Shown: one piece after another, positions 15,856 through 23,480 of the stretch
Numbering within the stretch: position 1 is the first letter of the stretch
Layout: every line of letters starts with the position of its first letter
Assembly: GCF_013372625.1 (NCBI RefSeq)
Contig: NZ_JABXFD010000569.1
Location: 1 to 37,853 of the forward strand
From: Actinomadura sp. BRA 177
GTDB lineage: Bacteria > Actinomycetota > Actinomycetes > Streptosporangiales > Streptosporangiaceae
Reading direction: 5' to 3'
Length of the DNA: 37,853 nucleotides
The notes under the pieces: generated by a model
Database searches by the model: none
Seen by the model: only the letters and a program-made list of their open reading frames with translations
What the model was told of the DNA's origin: nothing
Made by a program: the position numbers and the translations under genes

Positions 15856-17041
15856 GCGCCGAGACGTCACGGACGCCGCGCAGCGGGGAGAAGAAGACCC
15901 ACAGGAATGCCGCCCACAGCCCGGCGACCGATATCCACAGGGTCTGCCGGATGCCGATCGCGTTTCCCAGCACGCCGCCGACGAGGCCGCCGAGGGGCAG
16001 CGCGCCCCAGATCAGCCAGCGGATGGACGCGTTCATCCGGGTCAGCAGTTCCGGTGGGCAGATCGACTGGCGATAGCTGCGCTGCGTCACGCTGTAGACG
16101 ACGATCGCGAACATCGACCCGAACCACCCCACGGCGGCGAGCACGGCCGCCGGCCCCGGCTGCGCGGCCGGGACGAGGAATCCGGCCGCGCCGGCGACCA
16201 GCGGGACGAGCCAGATGACGCGCGCCGTGCCCAGCCACCGCCCCAGCAGCACCGCGACCGCCCCGCCCACCACACCGCCGAGACCGCCCAGGGAGATCAG
16301 CAGCCCCGCCCGCGAAGCGGACACGTCCAGCACCCGCAGCAGAAAGATCATTTCGAGGGGGACGGCGATGGAGACGAAGAGGTTCGCCGTGGCCGAGCAC
16401 GCCGTCGTCTTCCGCAGGACGGGATGGCGGAGGACGAACCGCATCCCCTCCGCGATCTCCGCACGCATCCGGGGACCGGCCGGCGCGGTCTTCGGCTCCG
16501 GCATGCCGATCAGCGCCAGGCACACCGCCGACACGGCGAACGAGACCGCATCGGCGGCGACCGCCTGCGCCGCCCCCACGAGCCCGGTCAACCCCGAGCC
16601 CGCGCTCGGCCCGACGGCCTGCGCAGCGGCCTGGCTCGCCCCGATCCTGCTGTTGCCCGCGAGCAGCTGATCGCGTTCCAGCAGGACGGGCACATAGCCG
16701 TGGTAGGCCACCTCGAAGAACACCATCAGCAGGCCGTTCAGCGCCGCGGCGGCATACAACTGGGCGATGGAGAGCGAGCCCAGCAGCGCCGCGCCCGGAA
16801 TGGACACGGTGACCAACGCCCGCCCGACGCTGCACCAGAGCATCACCGGCCGCTTGGCCACCCGTTCGATGACCGCACCCGCGGGCAGCGTGACGACCAG
16901 AAAGGGAATCCGCCCGACCGCGTACAGGACGCCCATCTCCAAAGGCGACGCGTCCAGCACCGTGACCGCCGCGATCGGTATCGCCACAAGGCTGACCATG
17001 GACCCGATCTCGCTGACGGACTGCCCAGCCCACAGCAGCAT
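15827..17041 (-). CDS. MFS transporter (drug/macrolide-efflux type)
   Basis: A 404-residue membrane protein with about 10-12 hydrophobic segments, from AGQSVSEIGSMVSLVAIPIA at the N-terminus through GLWAAFLWVFFSPLRG at the C-terminus. The LLWAGQSVSEIGS opening and the ERVAKRPVM loop after the second helix resemble the MFS_3/enterobactin-exporter-like group of multidrug efflux proteins. The first usable start is ATG at 17039-17041; relatives usually begin about 8 residues earlier (the upstream codons read LWGHRDF), but only a CTG codon is available before an in-frame TAG, so the N-terminus is uncertain. It converges on the NB-ARC regulator with a 29-base overlap. Substrate unknown. Confidence 0.88.
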   Translation of the reverse strand: MLLWAGQSVSEIGSMVSLVAIPIAAVTVLDASPLEMGVLYAVGRIPFLVVTLPAGAVIERVAKRPVMLWCSVGRALVTVSIPGAALLGSLSIAQLYAAAALNGLLMVFFEVAYHGYVPVLLERDQLLAGNSRIGASQAAAQAVGPSAGSGLTGLVGAAQAVAADAVSFAVSAVCLALIGMPEPKTAPAGPRMRAEIAEGMRFVLRHPVLRKTTACSATANLFVSIAVPLEMIFLLRVLDVSASRAGLLISLGGLGGVVGGAVAVLLGRWLGTARVIWLVPLVAGAAGFLVPAAQPGPAAVLAAVGWFGSMFAIVVYSVTQRSYRQSICPPELLTRMNASIRWLIWGALPLGGLVGGVLGNAIGIRQTLWISVAGLWAAFLWVFFSPLRGVRDVSALTEAGRPGR

Positions 17042-17132
17042 GAAGTCCCGGTGCCCCCACAGACTGCCGTGCGCGGCCGCGGCCCGCCGCCCCTACAGGG
17101 TCTTCTTCTCCCTCATCACTCACGATCCAGCC

Positions 17133-17453
17133 GTGTCGCCGAGGCCGCCCAGCAAACGCGATCGCACCTTCCCGGACGTCACGCCCGGCTCCTTCGACCT
17201 CATCGAACGGCGCGCCACCCGCCTGCCGGACGCCGTCACACGTCCGGCCCTGGAACGACTGAGCACGCCCACCGACCACTACCGGTCACGGCCCAAGACC
17301 GGCCGCGCCATCGGGTATGCCGGTGACGAGGGACAGCACACTCAGCGAACGACGATCTTCGGCCGGTATCCCGCCCGCACCTACAGCACCGCCTCGTCCG
17401 TGGCCTACGCCCTGAAGGCAGGCATCCGAGAGTGGTCGCAGTCTCGCTGCTAA
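17133..17453 (+). CDS. Possible small gene or gene remnant, unknown
   Basis: A 106-residue frame from GTG at 17133 to TAA at 17451-17453 in an otherwise empty 443-base gap. Almost every third codon position from about 17150 on is G or C, unlike a random frame, so this was or is coding. The peptide contains DLIERRATRLPDAVTRPALE and ends GIREWSQSRC; I recognise no family. There is no clear ribosome site. It could be the surviving C-terminal part of a decayed gene. Competing frames on the minus strand have worse codon bias. Confidence 0.35.
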   Translation: MSPRPPSKRDRTFPDVTPGSFDLIERRATRLPDAVTRPALERLSTPTDHYRSRPKTGRAIGYAGDEGQHTQRTTIFGRYPARTYSTASSVAYALKAGIREWSQSRC

Positions 17454-17484
17454 GCCGTCTCGGACCATTACGCCGGGACGCCTG

Positions 17485-18090
17485 TCAGTCGCCGTTGCGT
17501 ATGCGGTGGCTCCAGTCCACTATCTCCGAGGACGACTTCTCGTAGCCGTCTCGCGCGATGCGCCGGAGTCGCGCCGCAGTGTTGTGAGCTGCAGAGTGAG
17601 ACCGCGCGGACGGCGGAGTCGCTTCGAGGGCTCCGGCCAACAGGCATAGGTCCGCGCCACTCAGGGGCCGGCAGTCATCCGTCCTCAGCACATACCGGAC
17701 TCGTTTCCCGGTCTGGGCGTCCCGCACCGACAACGCGTAGAAACCCTTGTCTCCGCGGGCGGTGATGTTGGAGCCGAGCCGGACCCTGCCGACTGCTGCG
17801 AGGTCACAGCTCGACACCCTCCCCCGGCGCTGGACGGTCAGCACGGTTCCGGCCAAGTGGGCTTCCACGATGAGCTGGTCACGCCATCGCGCGTAGAGGT
17901 AGGCCACAAAGAGCGCGAACATCGCCCAGACCAGCAGCACGTCAGGCTGCAAGCCGATCGTGCCGCCCACACTCGCCACGAACAAGACAGTCGGGAGTAC
18001 CGGCAGCAGGACGTCGTTCCAGGCGCAGGCGCAACGTTCGACTACCGGACCACTGCCTTGGCCGAGGCGGCGCGCGAGCTCCTCCGGCAC
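17485..18090 (-). CDS. Membrane protein with two TM helices and PH-like domain, unknown
   Basis: A 201-residue protein. Two hydrophobic helices (about 28-46 and 49-66) form a hairpin near the N-terminus, followed by a charged, strand-rich domain (TVLTVQRRGRVSSCDLAAVG, then FYALSVRDAQTGKRVRYVLR) that resembles bacterial PH-like membrane-protein domains, and a polar C-terminal tail. The start is GTG at 18088-18090; the ribosome site is weak. It lies downstream of the XRE-DUF397 genes with an 82-base gap, so it may or may not be in that operon. Function unknown. Confidence 0.7.
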   Translation of the reverse strand: MPEELARRLGQGSGPVVERCACAWNDVLLPVLPTVLFVASVGGTIGLQPDVLLVWAMFALFVAYLYARWRDQLIVEAHLAGTVLTVQRRGRVSSCDLAAVGRVRLGSNITARGDKGFYALSVRDAQTGKRVRYVLRTDDCRPLSGADLCLLAGALEATPPSARSHSAAHNTAARLRRIARDGYEKSSSEIVDWSHRIRNGD

Positions 18091-18172
18091 AAGATCACCT
18101 ACTCCGCCGTCATGGAGGACCGAAGGAGCAACCGCGACCGTCCCGAGAGTCCCCGCGCAGCCACGTCCATGG

Positions 18173-18358
18173 CTACCGCTGTTTGAGCCGACCGAGCAAC
18201 ACCGCGAACCCGGACACGGTCAAGGCGAGGTACCCCCGACCCGGGTCCTTGAAGTCACGCACCCCGACCCCGCCACCCTGCTCAAGTCGCCCCAGTTCAA
18301 CGCACACGTCGTCATTTGCCGTGCCACTGTAAGAACTCTTGCGCCACTGGACAGGCAT
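18173..18358 (-). CDS. DUF397 protein (second of tandem pair)
   Basis: A 61-residue DUF397 protein with the family signature WRKSSYSGTANDDVCVELG at residues 5-23 and VGVRDFKDP after it. DUF397 proteins are small actinomycete partners of XRE/DUF5753 regulators at WhiJ- and AbaA-like loci and act with them in development and antibiotic control. The ATG (18356-18358) is two bases after the stop of the upstream DUF397 gene, and its ribosome site GGGAGAGG overlaps that stop, so the two are coupled. The gene is a recent duplicate of its neighbour. Confidence 0.9.
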   Translation of the reverse strand: MPVQWRKSSYSGTANDDVCVELGRLEQGGGVGVRDFKDPGRGYLALTVSGFAVLLGRLKQR

Positions 18359-18549
18359 GACTACCTCTCCCGCTTGACCCGCTCGACCAGGCTGGCGAAC
18401 TGAGCAACGCTCAGAGTCAGATGCCCTCCGCCCGGGTCCTTGGAGTCACGCACCCCGACCCCGCCACCCGGCGCAAGACGTCCCAGTTCAACGCACACGT
18501 CGTCGTTTGCGGAGCCGCTGTAAGAACTCTTGCGCCACTGGATGGTCAT
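18236..18549. repeat. Tandem duplication of about 120 bp covering the DUF397 genes
   Basis: The stretch 18236-18358 reappears at 18427-18549 with a constant offset of 191 bases and few mismatches; for example AGTTCAACGCACACGTCGTC occurs in both copies. The copies cover most of the two DUF397 genes, so the second gene arose by local duplication. Confidence 0.8.
18361..18549 (-). CDS. DUF397 protein (first of tandem pair)
   Basis: A 62-residue DUF397 protein starting MTIQWRKSSYSGSANDDVC and containing GVGVRDSKDPGGGHLTLS. The ATG at 18547-18549 is preferred: GGAG stands 8 bases upstream and it aligns with its paralogue. A GTG at 18568-18570 that overlaps the XRE stop as GTGA is the alternative and would add 7 residues. 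It sits between the XRE gene and the second DUF397 gene, the usual order of these loci. It should act together with the XRE protein, possibly as an antagonist or co-regulator (known of the family only in outline). Confidence 0.9.
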   Translation of the reverse strand: MTIQWRKSSYSGSANDDVCVELGRLAPGGGVGVRDSKDPGGGHLTLSVAQFASLVERVKRER

Positions 18550-18566
18550 CTGTACATCTCCAAGTA

Positions 18567-19370
18567 TCACTTGATCAGCTCTCGCGAGGCGTCCTGGGAA
18601 TCCGCCTTTGCGCCGATACGGTCGAAACTATCAACAAAGTCCTTGATCTCGTCGGGCATCTCGATCAAGCGCCCGCCGCCGTGGGCACCCGCGTAGGCGA
18701 TGTCTCGGTCGTGTAGGCCAACGAGCTGGAAAAACCCTTCCGAACCGTGGTGCTCCCCCGCCGAGAAGGGGACGATCCGCAGGATCACGTTCCACTGATC
18801 AGCCATTTCGAGGAGGTGCTCAAGCTGCGGCCTCATGACCTTCGCTCCACCGACCCGGCGCGCCAGGACGGCCTCATCCAGGAGCGCCCAGATGTACGGC
18901 GGATCGTCCCGTTCCAAAACGGCCCGCTTTCGTGCGATCCGTCCGGCTAGGACTGCTTCGCGGTCCTTCGCCGTGCTCAGACGTCCGTAGGACGCGGTGT
19001 AGTCGTCGGTCTGGAGGAGCAGCGGAATGATCTGACCGTGGAAGAACTTGATTTCGGCCGCCTGCCGCTCGTGCTGGCTGTACTGCTTGAACCAGTTCGG
19101 GTCGTGTGCCATCCGGGCGTACCAGAGCAGCAGCTCGAACAGTCCGCCGGTCTCGAACTTGACGTCGAGCCGCCTGGCGTAGTCGACCTGGAGCTTCGCG
19201 CGTCCGGCTTCGATATTCGAAACACTTGATCGCGCCATGCCAATGATCTTGCCCCACTGGGCGAGTGACAGCCCCTCTTTCTCTCGCACGAAGCGCAGGT
19301 AGTACGCGAGGAAGTGCCACATAGAGATCTTGGGGTCGAGCGGGTCCCTGACGATCACCATCGCTCCCAT
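18567..19370 (-). CDS. XRE-family regulator with DUF5753 (WhiJ-like)
   Basis: A 267-residue protein. An XRE helix-turn-helix lies at about 23-70 (LRFVREKEGLSLAQWGKIIG, then RSSVSNIEAGRAKL). The rest is a DUF5753 domain, recognisable from the EIKFFHGQIIPLLLQTDDY segment and LLDEAVLARRVGGAKVM. This is the regulator of the common actinomycete XRE-DUF397 modules, related to WhiJ and AbaA-locus proteins. I chose the ATG at 19368-19370; another at 19359-19361 has a GGGAG very close upstream. Longer readings run into the divergent ATPase gene. It is followed by the DUF397 pair and is divergent from an anti-sigma-like ATPase. The downstream start overlaps or nearly touches its stop. Confidence 0.9.
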   Translation of the reverse strand: MGAMVIVRDPLDPKISMWHFLAYYLRFVREKEGLSLAQWGKIIGMARSSVSNIEAGRAKLQVDYARRLDVKFETGGLFELLLWYARMAHDPNWFKQYSQHERQAAEIKFFHGQIIPLLLQTDDYTASYGRLSTAKDREAVLAGRIARKRAVLERDDPPYIWALLDEAVLARRVGGAKVMRPQLEHLLEMADQWNVILRIVPFSAGEHHGSEGFFQLVGLHDRDIAYAGAHGGGRLIEMPDEIKDFVDSFDRIGAKADSQDASRELIK

Positions 19371-19458
19371 GTTTTCGGATCTCGTTGATACAGGCAAAGT
19401 TAGAACATCCCGGTGATCCTTGTCGCAGGAAGTCGGAGAACGAGGCGAGGGCGGGACG

Positions 19459-19887
19459 ATGGCGGCGACGGCGGGCGGGGACTTGGTCATCCCCCTTATG
19501 GGTACGGCGGCCTCGGTGGGGCTTGCGCGCACTCTTGTGGACGCGCGTATCCGCAAATGGGACTATTTCCACATTCTCGACAGCACGCTTCTCATCGTGT
19601 CGGAGCTCGTCACGAACGCGGCGCGGCAGACGCCGCGGGAGGAGATCCGGCTGCAGGTCAGCCGGGATGCGCACGGGATCATCGTCGCCGTCTGGGACGG
19701 CGCCTGCGAACTTCCCCGCGCCAAGCCGATGCGCGAGATCACCCTTGCGGACCTCGACCTGTCCGAGGATGCGTTCGACGACAACGGCGGGTGGGGGCTG
19801 CACATCGTGCAGGCCCTGTCCGACAAGTGTGGTGTCACCGCGGATCCGGCCGGCGGGAAATGGGTCTGGTGCCGGATCGTGCCATAA
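19459..19887 (+). CDS. RsbW/SpoIIAB-like ATP-binding regulatory protein
   Basis: A 142-residue single-domain GHKL ATPase. The N-box is SELVTNAAR with E49 and N53, the G1 box has D80 in VAVWDGACE, and the G2 box is NGGWGLHIVQAL (109-120). Proteins of this size are anti-sigma kinases or their many stand-alone actinomycete relatives found beside XRE-DUF397 genes. No sigma factor or anti-anti-sigma gene is adjacent, so its partner is unknown. I chose the ATG at 19459 (GAGGGCGGG upstream); a TTG at 19420 would add 13 residues. It is divergent from the XRE gene with an 88-base gap and may share its control region. Confidence 0.88.
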   Translation: MAATAGGDLVIPLMGTAASVGLARTLVDARIRKWDYFHILDSTLLIVSELVTNAARQTPREEIRLQVSRDAHGIIVAVWDGACELPRAKPMREITLADLDLSEDAFDDNGGWGLHIVQALSDKCGVTADPAGGKWVWCRIVP

Positions 19888-20005
19888 AGGATCACGCCGG
19901 AATGCGGTAGATGTCCGCTGCGTCGATTTTCGACGGGTTGCCTTCGGGTGTTCGCTCGGGTGATGCTGGTCCACGACCCCGCCGCGATGAGAGCGTGGTA
20001 GGGGC

Positions 20006-20995
20006 ATGAACGTGATCAGCACGGCCGGGGTGCCGGCTGGAGAAAGATTCGCCTTCTGGCGTGAGGTGAGTTCGAGGCTCTGGGTTCCTTGCGATCTGCG
20101 TTGCGAACCGCATTGGGAAGGCAGATTCCAGGCGCGAGTCTGTGTCATTGAACTCGGTCCTGTGCAGGCGTCGCTGATGACCGCCACGCCTTACTCGATC
20201 GAGCGGACGTCCAGGCTCATCGGCCAGGCCGATCCCGGGGTCTTCAAGCTGGGCTGTACCGTGCACGGGCGCGGCATGGTGGCGCAGGACGGGCGGTGTG
20301 CGGAGTTCGGGCCCGGGGACCTTGTGCTGTCCGACACCTCGCGTCCCTATGTGGCGGAATTCGCGCCCGACATCCCGGGTGGCCAGGTGCTGGTGCTGCG
20401 CTTCCCGCGCTGCTTGCTGCCCTTTCCGGATCGGGACCTGCGGCGCCTGACCGCTGTCCGCCTCCGTGGCGACCGGGGCATCGGCGCGCTGGCGTCGCAG
20501 TTTCTGCTGCACATGGCCCGGCATATGCACGAACTCGGGCCGCCGGACGCCGCGCGGCTGTCCACCGTCACGCTCGACGTGCTGACCGCGGCGCTCGGGG
20601 CGGTATTGGACGCCGAGAGCGCCGTGCCGTCCCACACGGGACGGCGTGCGCTGACGGTGCAGATCTTCGCCTTCATCCGGCAGAACTTGGGTGATCCGAA
20701 GTTGACCCCGGACGTGATCGCCGCGGCTCACCACATTTCCCTGCGCTACCTGCACAAGCTGTTTCAGGAGGAGGGGCATACCGTCGCGGGCTGGGTCCGC
20801 GAGCGGCGTCTAGAGCGGTGTCGGCGCGACCTCGCCGACCCTCGGCTCGCCGACCGTCCCATCAATGCGATCGCGGCCCGGTGGGGTTTCTCCAGTGCCG
20901 CACATTTCAGCCAGGCGTTCCGCGGCGCCTACGGCCTCTCGCCGCGCCAGTTCCGCCGGCAGTGCGCGGAGGCTAAAGGCGTGTGCGTTCCGTAG
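20006..20995 (+). CDS. AraC-family transcriptional regulator
   Basis: A 329-residue regulator. The N-terminal part (about 10-190) is an AraC-binding-like cupin domain of the type that opens FAFWREVSSRLWVP and has a GPGDLVLSDTSRPY strand. The C-terminal double HTH (about 215-320) contains PDVIAAAHHISLRYLHKLFQ and PINAIAARWGFSSAAHFSQA, ending in YGLSPRQFRR, the family signature. The ATG at 20006 has an AGGGG site 3-7 bases upstream. The secreted I36-like gene follows in the same orientation after 119 bases and is the nearest possible target. The effector is unknown. Family call certain. Confidence 0.93.
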   Translation: MNVISTAGVPAGERFAFWREVSSRLWVPCDLRCEPHWEGRFQARVCVIELGPVQASLMTATPYSIERTSRLIGQADPGVFKLGCTVHGRGMVAQDGRCAEFGPGDLVLSDTSRPYVAEFAPDIPGGQVLVLRFPRCLLPFPDRDLRRLTAVRLRGDRGIGALASQFLLHMARHMHELGPPDAARLSTVTLDVLTAALGAVLDAESAVPSHTGRRALTVQIFAFIRQNLGDPKLTPDVIAAAHHISLRYLHKLFQEEGHTVAGWVRERRLERCRRDLADPRLADRPINAIAARWGFSSAAHFSQAFRGAYGLSPRQFRRQCAEAKGVCVP

Positions 20996-21114
20996 TAACG
21001 ACAGGTCAGGTGGCCGTCCTGCACGCTCTGGAGCGAAGGCCGATGGACGCGAGCCCGAACGCTCCCCGCCACGAACGAGGACCTCGCGGCCGCACACAGA
21101 AGGGTGTATCTCAG

Positions 21115-21645
21115 ATGGCGCGAAGAAGACTGCGGAAGGGTCTCGGGCTGGTGATCGCCATGGCGGTCCTGCTCGCCGGGGGCGCCGGCACCGCCTACGC
21201 CGCCGATCCCGGGGGCAGCGCCGTGCGGGCCGACGGGACGCGGGTCACGTCCGCGGCGCCGCAGCCGGGGACGGCGCGGGACAGCGGCAACGACGGGGCC
21301 TGGGTCGTCGGCGTCGGGTACTGCGGCGACATCCACGTGAAGGGCGACTGCTGGACGTGGATCAACACGTCCCACGGCACTCCGTGTCCGTCCGGCCACT
21401 TCTGCATCTACACCAACACGCTGGCCGCGCAGGGCGGCAAGGTGTTCTCGTTCTTCCACTGCCGCAACGGCGGCTCGGACTGGGCGCTGCGGGGCTGGAA
21501 CGGCACCGGGCTCTACGACAACTCCAACACGGGCGGGGCACACGCCTACCTGAAGGGCTCCGGCCACAACGTCCTGCGGAACATCGCTCCCGGCGGCTCC
21601 GGCCCGTACGACTTCGTGCCCGTCTACTACGTCCAGGCCTGCTGA
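21115..21645 (+). CDS. Secreted cysteine-rich protein, peptidase inhibitor I36-like
   Basis: A 176-residue exported protein. The N-terminus MARRRLRKGLGLVIAMAVLL then GGAGTAYA-A is a Sec signal peptide, cleaved after about residue 29. The mature part contains CPSGHFCIYTN followed by KVFSFFHCRNG and an aromatic WNGTGLYDNSNTGG stretch, the pattern of the I36 (Streptomyces metalloproteinase inhibitor, crystallin-like) family, and six cysteines that could pair. It may inhibit a protease outside the cell, but many such proteins are untested. I chose the ATG at 21115 because it leaves a normal signal peptide; GAAGGG lies 8-13 bases upstream. A strong terminator follows. Confidence 0.82.
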   Translation: MARRRLRKGLGLVIAMAVLLAGGAGTAYAADPGGSAVRADGTRVTSAAPQPGTARDSGNDGAWVVGVGYCGDIHVKGDCWTWINTSHGTPCPSGHFCIYTNTLAAQGGKVFSFFHCRNGGSDWALRGWNGTGLYDNSNTGGAHAYLKGSGHNVLRNIAPGGSGPYDFVPVYYVQAC

Positions 21646-21663
21646 GGGAGGCCGGCCACTCCC

Positions 21664-21696
21664 CTGCGTCCCGCCGCCCCCGGTGGCGGGACGCAG
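21664..21696 (+). terminator. Rho-independent-like terminator, probably bidirectional
   Basis: A 12-bp perfect stem, CTGCGTCCCGCC (21664-21675) with its complement (21685-21696), and a 9-base loop lie 19 bases after the I36-like gene; a TTTTT run begins at about 21704. The minus-strand sigma factor gene ends at 21771, so it may also serve that side. Confidence 0.7.
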
Positions 21697-21770
21697 CCTC
21701 GATGTTTTTCCAAGGCCACCCAGCCATCGCCCGCGATGCGGATGCCCTGGGCGGGACGAGCGCGGCGGCG

Positions 21771-22928
21771 TCAGCGGTTCCGGTGGGTGTTGAGGCGGGC
21801 GGCTTGGCGGGTCAGGTGGTCGCGTTCGGCGAGGTTCGGGGCCTTCTGGGCTGCGTCGGCGTAGAGCCGTGCCGCCGCCGCGAGGTCGCCGTCGCGCTCG
21901 TGGAGGTAGGCGGCCACTGCGGTGCGGCGGGGCAGCGAGTCGTCCAGGTCCGCTAGTGCGGCCAGGCCGGCGCGCGGGCCGTCGGCCTCGCCTACGGCGA
22001 CCGCGCGGTTGAGCCGGACGACCGGGCTGCCGGTCAGGGCCACGAGTTCGTCGTACCACTCGACGATCTGCACCCAGTCGGTCTGCCCGGCGTTGGGTGC
22101 GTCGGCGTGGAGCGCCGCGATGGCGGCCTGGGCCTGGTATTCGCCGAGCCGGTCGCGGGCGAGGGCCGCCTGCAGGATCTCGATGCCCTCGGCGATCAGC
22201 GCGGTGTCCCAGCGGGTGCGGTCCTGGTCGGCCAGCGGGACCAGGCCGCCGTCGGGCGCGGTGCGGGCGGCGCGCCGGGCGTGGTGGATCAGCATGAGGG
22301 CAAGCAGCCCCGCCACCTCGGGATGGTCGATCGCGGACGCGAGCTGCCGGGTGAGCCGGATCGCCTCGGCGGCCAGGTCGACGTCGCCGGAGTAGCCCTC
22401 GTTGAAGACCAGGTAGAGGACGCGGAGGACGGTCGCGACGTCCCCGGGCCGGTCGAAGCGGACGCCGGAGACGGTGCGCTTGGCCCGGCTGATGCGCTGC
22501 GCCATGGTCGCCTCGGGCACCAGGTAGGCCTGGGCGATCTGGCGGGTGGTCAGCCCGCCGACGGCGCGCAGCGTGAGCGCGACCGCCGACGACGGCGTCA
22601 GCGACGGGTGGGCGCACAGGAAGTAGAGCTGGAGCGTGTCGTCCGCCGCGGGCGCGGGGCCGGGCGCCGGTTCCTCGTCGGCGAGGTCCTCGCGCCGGCG
22701 GCGGGCTGCGTCCGCCCGGGTCGCGTCGAGGAACCGGCGCCAGGCCCTGCTGATCAGCCAGCCCTTCGGGTCGCGCGGCGGGTCGTCCGGCCAGCCGCGG
22801 ACCGCTTCGACCAGCGCTTCCTGCACGGCGTCCTCGGCCGCCGCGAAGTCGGCTCCGCGGCGGACGAGGATCCCGAGCACGCTGGGCGTGAGGCTGCGCA
22901 GCAGGGCCTCGTCCATCGGACGGGTCAC
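21771..22928 (-). CDS. ECF42-type sigma factor with C-terminal TPR-like extension
   Basis: A 385-residue sigma factor. Region 2 (about 8-75) contains AEDAVQEALVEAVRGWP and GWLISRAWRRFLD; region 4 (about 100-155) contains GLTTRQIAQAYLVPEATMAQ. A long helical extension follows (about 165-385: VLYLVFNEGYSGD, then TPR-like repeats such as RTAVAAYLHERDGDLAAAAR), which marks the ECF42 group. In that group the extension, rather than a classical anti-sigma factor, is thought to be needed for activity, and the partner is a DGPF/YCII protein. The GTG start (22926-22928) overlaps the stop of the DGPF gene as GTGA; an ATG lies 4 codons later. It probably drives its own operon from the promoter at 23385-23411. 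Confidence 0.93.
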   Translation of the reverse strand: MTRPMDEALLRSLTPSVLGILVRRGADFAAAEDAVQEALVEAVRGWPDDPPRDPKGWLISRAWRRFLDATRADAARRRREDLADEEPAPGPAPAADDTLQLYFLCAHPSLTPSSAVALTLRAVGGLTTRQIAQAYLVPEATMAQRISRAKRTVSGVRFDRPGDVATVLRVLYLVFNEGYSGDVDLAAEAIRLTRQLASAIDHPEVAGLLALMLIHHARRAARTAPDGGLVPLADQDRTRWDTALIAEGIEILQAALARDRLGEYQAQAAIAALHADAPNAGQTDWVQIVEWYDELVALTGSPVVRLNRAVAVGEADGPRAGLAALADLDDSLPRRTAVAAYLHERDGDLAAAARLYADAAQKAPNLAERDHLTRQAARLNTHRNR

Positions 22929-23332
22929 TCGGTGATGGTGGGCGCCGCGGTCAGGAACGGGCGCAGCTCCAGCCACTCGTGGATCGGCCTGCCGCCCGCC
23001 CCGGGCGCGGCCGACAGCTCCCCGGCCAGCTCGACGGCGCGCTCGTAGCCGTCGACGTCGATCACCATCCAGCCGGCGATGAGGTCCTTGGTCTCGGCGA
23101 ACGGGCCGTCGGTGACCGGCGGGCGCCCCTCCCCGTCGTACCGGACGAACGTCCCCTCGGGGGCGAGCGCCTGGCCGTCGACGAACTCGCCGGTCTCCTC
23201 CAGCCGGGCCGCGAAGTCGTTCATGTACTGGACGTGGGCCGAGATCTCGTCCGGCGTCCACTGGTCCATCGGCACGTCGTTGACCGAAGCCGGGGCGCCC
23301 CGGTAGTGCTTGAGCAGCAGGTACTTGGCCAT
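22925..23332 (-). CDS. DGPF/YCII-related domain protein
   Basis: A 135-residue single-domain protein. It carries the name-giving DGPF motif at 75-78 within PPVTDGPFAETKDLIAGW, and the MAKYLLLKHYRG opening typical of the family. YCII-related domains adopt a ferredoxin-like fold; the biochemical role of DGPF proteins is unknown, but they are the standard partners and targets of ECF42 sigma factors. The ATG (23330-23332) has a GAGGAGAG site just upstream. Its stop overlaps the sigma factor start by 4 bases. It is the first gene after the ECF42-like promoter, so both genes form one autoregulated operon. Confidence 0.93.
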   Translation of the reverse strand: MAKYLLLKHYRGAPASVNDVPMDQWTPDEISAHVQYMNDFAARLEETGEFVDGQALAPEGTFVRYDGEGRPPVTDGPFAETKDLIAGWMVIDVDGYERAVELAGELSAAPGAGGRPIHEWLELRPFLTAAPTITE

Positions 23333-23384
23333 CGTGTCTCTCCTCGGTGCTGAGGGGCCCCATTCTGGGCCGCGTTCGCCCTGG

Positions 23385-23411
23385 GACGTAACCGGTCACG
23401 GATTCTCGACA
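23385..23411 (-). promoter_or_regulatory. ECF42-consensus promoter (TGTCGA-N17-CGTC)
   Basis: On the minus strand TGTCGA (23411-23406) is followed after 17 bases by CGTC (23388-23385). This matches the promoter described for ECF42 sigma factors, TGTCGA at -35 and CG(A/T)C at -10. It lies about 50 bases upstream of the DGPF start, so the DGPF-sigma operon is probably autoregulated. The match is read directly; activity is inferred. Confidence 0.75.
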
Positions 23412-23480
23412 TCCCCGCCGAAATTCTTTTGAACTCCCGTGGACGGCCGTTCTGCCGCGAAGCCGGTGGGACGAACGATC

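Noticed and set aside
13507..15870. A 787-codon open frame on the minus strand
   Set aside because: It is wholly antisense to the NB-ARC regulator and exists because high-GC DNA has few stops; its composition is Gln/Arg/Gly-rich with no domain.
16767..17132. N-terminal extension of the 17133-17453 frame
   Set aside because: It is antisense to the MFS gene and its codon bias is that of a shadow frame.
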